Both the position numbers and the translations under genes were made by a program. The notes under the pieces are model-generated. The model saw only the letters and a program-made list of their open reading frames with translations, searched no databases and was not told the DNA's origin. From Favolaschia claudopus (lineage: Eukaryota; Basidiomycota; Agaricomycetes; Agaricales; Mycenaceae), in NCBI GenBank assembly GCA_037176885.1, contig JAWWNJ010000017.1, positions 1,860,001 to 1,924,000 of the forward strand: DNA of 64,000 nt, written 5' to 3'. This document shows positions 57,306 to 64,000 of the stretch, piece after piece. Each line of letters starts with the position of its first letter. Position 1 is the stretch's first letter.

Positions 57306-59849
57306 TTAGTATTGAGCCGCCTTGATCAAATCGGCCGCCTTCTCCGCAACTCCATACACCGTCGAACTCAAATGCGCGCTAAGCTGCATGGGCAGCACCG
57401 ACGCGTCGACGACGCGCACGTTCGCTGTGTCGTATACTTTGAGGTGGCCGTCTACCACGCCTGCAAGCAATCACTCATCAGTATGCTGTCTCAATTCAAA
57501 AAACGAACGAAATCAAAGACTGACCCCCAAGCTCCCTCCGCATCATCGCAGCCGTACCAATCGGATGGGTCACAGAGTTATAGTTCTGCCGGATGTACGC
57601 CCGCCAGTCGGCCGCGCTGCCGCCTTCTTCGTTGTCGGGGACTGCGGCGCCGGGCACGACTTCGCCTGTCGATAAATCACTATCCAAGGAAAATCATCAT
57701 AAGCACTGCAGTGATTTTAGATTTAAAGATGGAGGAGAGATACCTGAGGGGCGGCGTCTGCAAAATCGTCCTCGCGAGCTGCAGACCCGCAGCCATGACG
57801 TCGAGATCGAGGGAGACGTTGAGGTAGTTTGCGTGGACGTAGGGGTATTTGAAGGGGTCGTTTGACTTCGTGCGCGATCAACATATCAGTACGCGAGGCA
57901 AACAAGAATGGGAGGACGTACAACGATAGCCACCCTCCCTCGGCTGAAAGGGAGGAGTTGCCAGCAGACTGTGACTAGTTGACTATAGGATAGAAACGCC
58001 ATTTCAATTACCGACGATTCGAGGAGAAGATAAATCGGCACGCTTACATCGAGGGATCCGGCCCAGTAGCGTAAAACATCTCAATCATCGGGGCTACACA
58101 TCCCCTCTCATCAACCAACTGCTTCGCCTTCACCAGTTAACGCACCTTTTGTGTTCAAGATAATCTCCGCCTGCTTCTCGAATATCGTCTCCAGCGTGCT
58201 CGCGGAAAGGCCGTTTGAAGCTTGACTCGCCGCCCACGCCTGGATCGACTTCTTCACCTCAGCGGCCTTGTCGGTAGATGCGTTGCGGAATATTTGGTAG
58301 AAGTTCGGGTACGCGATCACGTCGCTGGGGCCTGTGCCCGCGGGATCGAAGCCTGTGCCGGAGGCGATGAGGACGGTGTTTGTCTGTGAAGGAATGGTCA
58401 GAGTAGGATGATCAGAGAGAAGGAGAGCAAAAGAGATGATGAGGATGGACTGGGACGAACCTGATCGATGAGATTCAACCCAACAGTCTTCAGGTCAACC
58501 AGAGGCGCGATATTGAGAGGACGCAGGAGGTCGGCGTCGCCGATACCCGAGAGTTGCAGGATCGCTGGAGTCTATTCCGCGAAATCGAAATCAATGGCAA
58601 CAACTGGAAGATCGAAATTCTGACTTACACGTAGAGCACCAGCAGCTAGGATAACCTCTTTCCGCGCATGTGCAGTGAACCGCGTCGTTCCGTTCGTCGT
58701 ATTGGTGTATGTCGCAAATTCGACGCCGGAGGCGACGAGAGGGATTTGAGTATTTGACCAGATGATTTTGGTAACCTACCAAATCGTAAAGTTCGAGAGG
58801 ATCTGGGGATATGAAAATTTGAAAGAGGCGCACCAGGTGTTGAGTAAGTGTGACCCAATTCTTTCTTGTCTTCTCGTTGGGAGTGAGATAGGCTTCCGCG
58901 GAGGAGGAACGGCGGTCGTTGTTAAAGTAGTTGAGCGACTGTCAATACGCGTAATAAATAAATCAATAAATCCTACACCCCACAAAAAATCGCAGTTATA
59001 CGGAATGAGACGTACCACGGGACACATAGACACACAGTTTGGATTCCCCGCACTGAAATCCGGACAGTGTACTAGACCAGATGCATTCGAAGCGGAGGCT
59101 AAGAACGCCGGCTGCTGAGGACCGCCGTACATTCCTCGCGGGAACGCAGCGTGTACGGGCCCTGAGGAGCCGTGGACAGAGGGAATAGCTTCGGCGCCTT
59201 TGGCGACTTGCTCGGGGGTTGGCGGGAAGAAGTTTTCCGCCTGATAGGCAATGAAAATGTTATTGCCAAATATCGGCGCGACACCCACTAACCTTGCGCA
59301 TATAATGCAACATCCCCTTCCAATTCCATCCCAGGTTCGCCTCAGACTTTTCCAAAAGCGTGCTCCATGAATCATACTGTGCAGCGGATCCCCTTGTCCA
59401 AGTTCCACCGTTTATCGAGCTGGAGCCTCCAAGGGTTTTGCCTCTATAACATAAGGTATTTCAGTTAGCGAACTGCACGGAGCATAGCGGATACGACGGT
59501 AAAAGACACACTGAGTAACCACCCTTCCCTCATCCGCAAGATATCCCCAATCCAAGTACGTTCCTCCAACGTTGGTGAACTGATTCACGTCGTACACCAA
59601 AGGATTATTACGGTCATCTGCGCCGGCCTCGACGACGAGCACGCTTATGGCGGGGTTCTCTGAGAGACGGCCCGCGACAGCGAGCCCTGCGGTGCCCCCG
59701 CCGATGACGATATAGTCGTATGTGCTACCCGCGATGCCGTCCGGGGAGGAGGTGACGCCAAAGACCGCAGTAGGGTTCGGCTTGGACGCCACGACGACGG
59801 CGGAGAGGAGCAGCGCGACTTGGAAGAAGGCTGCGGATCGCAGAGTCAT
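57306..59849 (-). CDS. Secreted GMC oxidoreductase (aryl-alcohol oxidase-like)
   Basis: Start [20 protein letters not shown], a signal peptide. Then the ADP-binding motif [20 protein letters not shown] for FAD, followed by [15 protein letters not shown], and after an intron [20 protein letters not shown]. Later: [20 protein letters not shown] and LSGIGD (second GMC signature), [14 protein letters not shown], and at the C-terminus [19 protein letters not shown] and [20 protein letters not shown]. The two His in HPIGT and AHLSS are the expected catalytic pair. Many introns; stop TAA at 57306. Such enzymes oxidise aryl alcohols or sugars and make H2O2 for lignin decay. About 600 residues. Substrate not predictable here. 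Confidence 0.88.
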
Positions 59850-60298
59850 GGTAGTGGGTGAAGGAGTGTGAAGGAGGGGATAAAACGCGTGCTCTCCGGA
59901 CGCGCCGCATGACGCGTTATTTAAGGTACGGCGTCTGCGTGCTGATCGCTGTCAGCGTTTCATGGTCGTCGTGGCCGACGCTGACCGGCTGTCGCATGGT
60001 CCAGAGCCGACGTTGATCGATTGATCGGATTCGCACACTCCGAGAAAGTTGAAAATCAATTGAAAATCCATCAATGCTCGCTTGGGCTGGAGGAGCAGAC
60101 GTGCTTCTCTGGCTTGGGCGGGCGGGATCTTGACTGCCTGTCGACGCTCGCGGCAACACAACGGCGATGAGCGAGGACGAATCACCTCTTCGCTGGACAT
60201 TGGGAAAACTTCCTTCCTACCATCCTACCCCGGAAATCGTGATGCTGAATTCGAGAGACGAGGAACTAAACCCAATTAGTAGTAGTACAGTCAGCCTA
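59850..60298. other. Intergenic, promoter of the GMC gene
   Basis: Contains TTAAATAA on the minus strand (59917-59924), about 70 bp before the GMC start codon, a possible TATA element. Nothing else recognised. Confidence 0.45.
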
Positions 60299-63194
60299 TT
60301 ACTCATCATCATCCCCATGCAAATCCTCAGGCACCCGACTCTCATACCTCCACGCCTGCCAACAATTCACCCCCAACAACACACCCCTTAGACCTTCCCA
60401 GTAGGACACACCCGTGATAATCTCGGAACGTCCAACCAACCACGTCGCAGCAGCCGCATGACCCAGCAACTCCACAACCACGCTGAGTACGACAGCAATT
60501 TTATAGCTCCCCGCGAACACCCTGGAGCGGAAGTTCAATATCATCTGGAGGATCCAACCCGTGAGACGCAAGGCGTCGACGGCGGAAGTGAGTTCGCTTG
60601 GAAGGAGGTCGGGGAGGTCGCCTGGGCCGAGGGAAGGAATAGCGGGGGAGACGAGGTACCGGCCGTGAAGGTTCAAGGTATAATCGATGGCGAGGATGAA
60701 AGCGAATATCTGCAGAGCCGCATCAAACCTTGCGGTGAAGTAGAGATTCTAGAAGAGAGGAGACATACCCCGAATTTACCCACCCAGCCCGTCCTACTAT
60801 CTAACCTCGCACTCGCCCGCTCCTGATGCGACACCGGCGTTCTCCTCAGCGTGAATCGCAAGAACCCCTGCCGCACGAGCTGTAACCTCAACAACAATTT
60901 GAGCATACACAACGGCTGAGGGATTTGATTGAACATAAGAGACAGAAACAGCCTAGCGGATTCGCTGCCGTCCATGGCGGCAGGTGATACAAGAAACCGA
61001 TGGATGGCTGCGGTGACAGAGATGAGGTCGCCGGAGAGGATGAAGAGAAGGCCGGGGACGCTGATGACTGTGGTCGTGGTACGGTTGGCGTAGTAAATGC
61101 AGTTGAGGAGGAGTAGGGCGAGGAAGGAGAGGAGTCTGGCACGGAGATAAAGATGAATGAATGGATTAGAATGCAAAATGGGCTCACGAGAGGAATAGCC
61201 GTAGGAGGCGACGAAGAGGATACGTATCTGTGTTGTGTCGATAGCCATGAATACTGCCTGCAGAGAGTCATTGATTCATTCATTCAAGGAAGTTCAAAGA
61301 ACAATTGTGGCGGATTTACTCACCGTACGTCTCAGCCAAATCATGCTTCATCGCTTTCTCAAACTCACTCTCATTATAACTACTCCGCTGAGGCGGAGTC
61401 CACTGCATGTCCCCCAGCAGGAATCGCATGGGGGAAACGCCGGAATAGGAGAGGCGCCAAGTTATGTTCATGATTTCTGCTTCTGCTTCTGAAAACATCG
61501 CATCAAATGAGAATCAATTTACACAGAGAGAAAACAAGAACGGGACTAACCGGAATCAGGATCGTTCTCGCTCGAAAGCGAGGACGAGGAATTATCGAAA
61601 TTGCCAAGTTCAGGCGACTTGCACCACCACTCGCGATTGATGGGCACGGGTATGACATCCTTCGCATTCACATTTCTCAGTAAGTATTTATCTCTAAACA
61701 GAGCGAAACAAAACGTACCTTGGGCCCCGCGACATCATGCAGCACATCCATATATGGCGCATAAGCGCTCTCCTCATGGAACCCGCCTTTCCCTTCACCT
61801 TCTGTATTTGAGTCTGAGTCGTCGTCGGGGACGGCGAGTTTCAGCAAGACCTCCCAATTCCCGTTTCGCCCGAACGATTTGTGGCAGTGGTTGAGGGAGA
61901 TTCTGTGGTCTGGGCGGAGGGCGCCGCACTAAATGAAGACGTGAGCGGTAAACGTGCGGCGGGGGCAGGGGAGAATATGAGGGGAAGATAAAGAATTAAA
62001 AGCGCACAGATATATTCCGAAGTCGCTCTTGCATTTGTGTGAATCTGTCGAGGTGGAAGATGCGGTGTTCGCGGACGACGCGGAGGTGTGTGCTGCAATG
62101 CGGAAGGTCAGATATCTACTTATTGTTCAAACGAGGGATCGAAAAGACAAAGAAATAAAGAGACGACGACAGAAAAGACAAACCGAGTGACGACATGCGG
62201 ATGCTTGCGGAGGTACTCCTCCCGCTCAGGATCCAGCCACAGTCTGTAATCGCCTTCCGCCAGTAGACACCTGCTTGGGACGGGATGTCGCTCGAGGAGG
62301 GGGATGGTGATTGCGAAGGCGTCGAGCGCTTCGTCGTGGGGGCGGCGGTGGAATTGGGTTGGAAATTTTAGTGGAAACCTGAGTCGGATAAAATCATTAG
62401 TGAAGTGCTCCGATTGTCATTGTCGGAAAACGTGGGGGTACGAACGGCAGGGACTTGAATCGCGGACGGTTAACGGCATCTGGAAACCACGATGTATAGT
62501 TTCGATAATAATCCAGCAACGAAGGGGATCGCGGAATGATGACGAACGAAGCCCGCAGGTCGTAGTTATTCCCGGGATGCTCGTGGCTGAATGGAATCGC
62601 ATCAGCAATGAAAGAAAATCAGAGAGAATAGTGCAGGTCATACTAAATTTGCGTCGGGATTTGAAAAGACACATTCGCGTGGAGATCTGTGTCCGACAAA
62701 CGCACTCCGCGAAACACAATGTCCGAGAATATTGTCTTCTCGTGGGAGCTGACGCTCTTGTACCAGCTCAGGTAGGCACGACTTTTTCGAGCGGCTTCGG
62801 CTTCTTCCTCCTCTGTTGCATTCGGCCCGAAAAACAGTGATTTCTGCTCCTCCCCTAGCGGAGGATACTCTTCCGTGCTTTCCTCGTAGCGAGCCAGCCT
62901 CTTTTCCTCCCAAAACGTCGGCTGCCACACCGTCACCGCAATGTCGAACGTATCATTCAGCCCAACGAGCGGTTGGACCACATCGCTCCGATTGGCTACG
63001 AGGGTTATGTCCGTTTCGTTGACGAATAGCTCGCGCGGGGGGAATCTGGTGGAATTTATATACAGGAGGTTGGATGCTATGGGTGTGCCGAGCCAGATGA
63101 GGAAGAGTGCAGTAAGGGCCAGTAGGATGAAAGAGACGGTGGATACTCGGCGACGCCGTTCGAAAGGATGGGGAGGGATCTTTTCGGGATCCAT
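60299..63194 (-). CDS. Conserved multi-pass membrane protein, unknown function
   Basis: Start MDPEKIPPHPFERRRRVSTV at 63194, followed by the first helix SFILLALTALFLIWLGTPIA. A large lumenal or extracellular region follows through several exons (FDIAVTVWQPTFWEEKRLAR; KTIFSDIVFRGVRLSDTDLH; AFAITIPLLERHPVP; NGNWEVLLKLAVPDDDS; EIMNITWRLSYSGVSPMRFL). A C-terminal membrane part has LLSFLALLLLNCIYYANRTT, VISVPGLLFILSGDLISVTA, IFAFILAIDYTLNLHGRYLV, SYKIAVVLSVVVELLGHAAA and a tail NCWQAWRYESRVPEDLHG with an acidic end. About ten introns. Many N-glycosylation sites (NST, NET, NRS, NDT) support the lumenal region. I do not recognise the family. Confidence 0.68.
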
Positions 63195-64000
63195 CCTCCC
63201 CAGAGTCGGTGGACGGGGGAAGAGACAGAAGAAGAAATGATAGGCGAAGCGTCGGAACCGCTTGTTAGTCAAGTCGGAAGGTTCCGAGTTGGAATCAAAA
63301 TTTGATCGGAGTCTGGTGGAAAAAAAAACCGAAGAACAAGATAAAAATACAAAAACGAGGGTGATCAGCACTATCCTACCTCTAGCTAGGACACTGTGTA
63401 TGTATTCGGTTCGCCTCAACTGAGCTCACAAAGGTGCGTTGTTGAGCTTGTTGTGTTTGTTTGTTTATGTTGCTCATTCTTCCCTCAGCCCGCTCTCGCC
63501 GCGCCACTCTCGCCCTCCGAGTCAAGTCCCACGGTCGACTTCCGACGCCCCTCTTGCGCTGACTGAATCTACCTCGCGAGACCGAGCTCGCTCAAGGTGC
63601 GTCTCATTCCTCGCCTCTGCCTTCCCTTCCCCGACGCTGAATCCACGCCTTTTCACGCGTCACTCACCACTCACCTCGGACACCTCCACCTTACACGTTC
63701 TCGCCGCCGCCACCTTCGCTCCTTCCCGCGCTCTTTCCTCGCCGCCACGTCACACGAGCCCCTCGCGTCGTCGTCTTTCCGCAAGTCCCCGCGCTTTCCT
63801 GTAAACTCCGTCTTCAAGCTCATCCGAAGCGCTCGCCTACCCACTTCAAACTCCGACCCGCTCGACTCGCGTCAAAATCAAAATTTACGGCGCAACCTCC
63901 TCGGCCCCTGTGCCCGCAACCTCTTCAAAAACCTCACTCAAACCAACACCACCGCGCGTGATCCGCCGGTCCCGACGCCTTCCCGATCCATCACACCCAC
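63195..64000. other. Upstream region of the membrane protein gene, window edge
   Basis: C/T-rich plus-strand sequence from 63430 on, with an ORF 63439-63804 of low-complexity Ser/Arg/Leu character. It may be the 5' region of a divergent gene beyond the window; no domain seen. Confidence 0.4.

Noticed and set aside
1..64000. tRNA, rRNA and CRISPR features
   Set aside because: No cloverleaf with B-box, no rRNA core sequence and no regularly spaced identical repeats with spacers were recognised; a tRNAscan-SE run would be decisive for tRNAs.

Overview
The window looks like nuclear DNA of a mushroom-forming basidiomycete (Agaricomycetes). Nearly every gene is cut by short GT-AG introns of about 45-90 nt. 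The gene families are ones expanded in that group: CYP63-like P450, F-box/leucine-rich-like proteins, DUF6535 and DUF6533 membrane proteins, a secreted GMC oxidoreductase and a BTB protein. No prokaryotic feature, CRISPR array, rRNA or tRNA was recognised. All calls come from reading the sequence; family names are from memory, not from searches.

Layout. 1-9.3 kb: 3' part of a P450, two F-box/LRR-like genes and a DUF6535 membrane protein. 9.3-12 kb: gene-poor, with direct repeats. 12.1-13.5 kb: another F-box-like gene. 13.5-26.3 kb: a nest of DNA transposons. 26.3-31 kb: a repeat-rich tract with an odd run of intron/microexon-like modules. 31-33.3 kb: a multi-exon hypothetical gene. 33.3-38.6 kb: GC-rich, no safe gene except a short F-box ORF and a possible tail exon. 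38.6-40.6 kb: a secreted phytase-like esterase-family gene. 41.2-42.8 and 48.0-49.7 kb: two DUF6533 genes, with a DUF7330-like gene at 46.6 kb between them. 50.5-63.2 kb: ordinary genes (exon-duplicated disordered protein, zinc-knuckle protein with a presequence, multi-pass membrane protein, BTB protein, GMC oxidoreductase, another membrane protein).

The main discovery is the transposon nest. A MULE-type transposase gene on the minus strand can be followed through 19 exons from 25545 to 13574. With two later insertions removed, the exon phases join without a break to an open frame of 1848 codons. In order it carries an AT-hook and Cys/His N-terminus, a MULE catalytic core, a SWIM-like zinc motif, a second AT-hook, and a C-terminal half with two Ulp1/C48-like peptidase modules. 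A 4.1-kb element with its own 985-codon transposase (opposite strand, 8-bp target duplication) sits exactly at a splice acceptor of this gene, so the duplication copies the acceptor. A 1.25-kb non-autonomous element interrupts exon 3 with an apparent 2-bp duplication, and a 265-bp TA-flanked MITE lies upstream.

The peptidase half suggests a transposon that carries its own SUMO/ubiquitin-like protease, as some plant MULEs do. The copy here is probably dead, but its layers can be peeled back. The 4.1-kb element's transposase looks intact and belongs to a family I cannot name.
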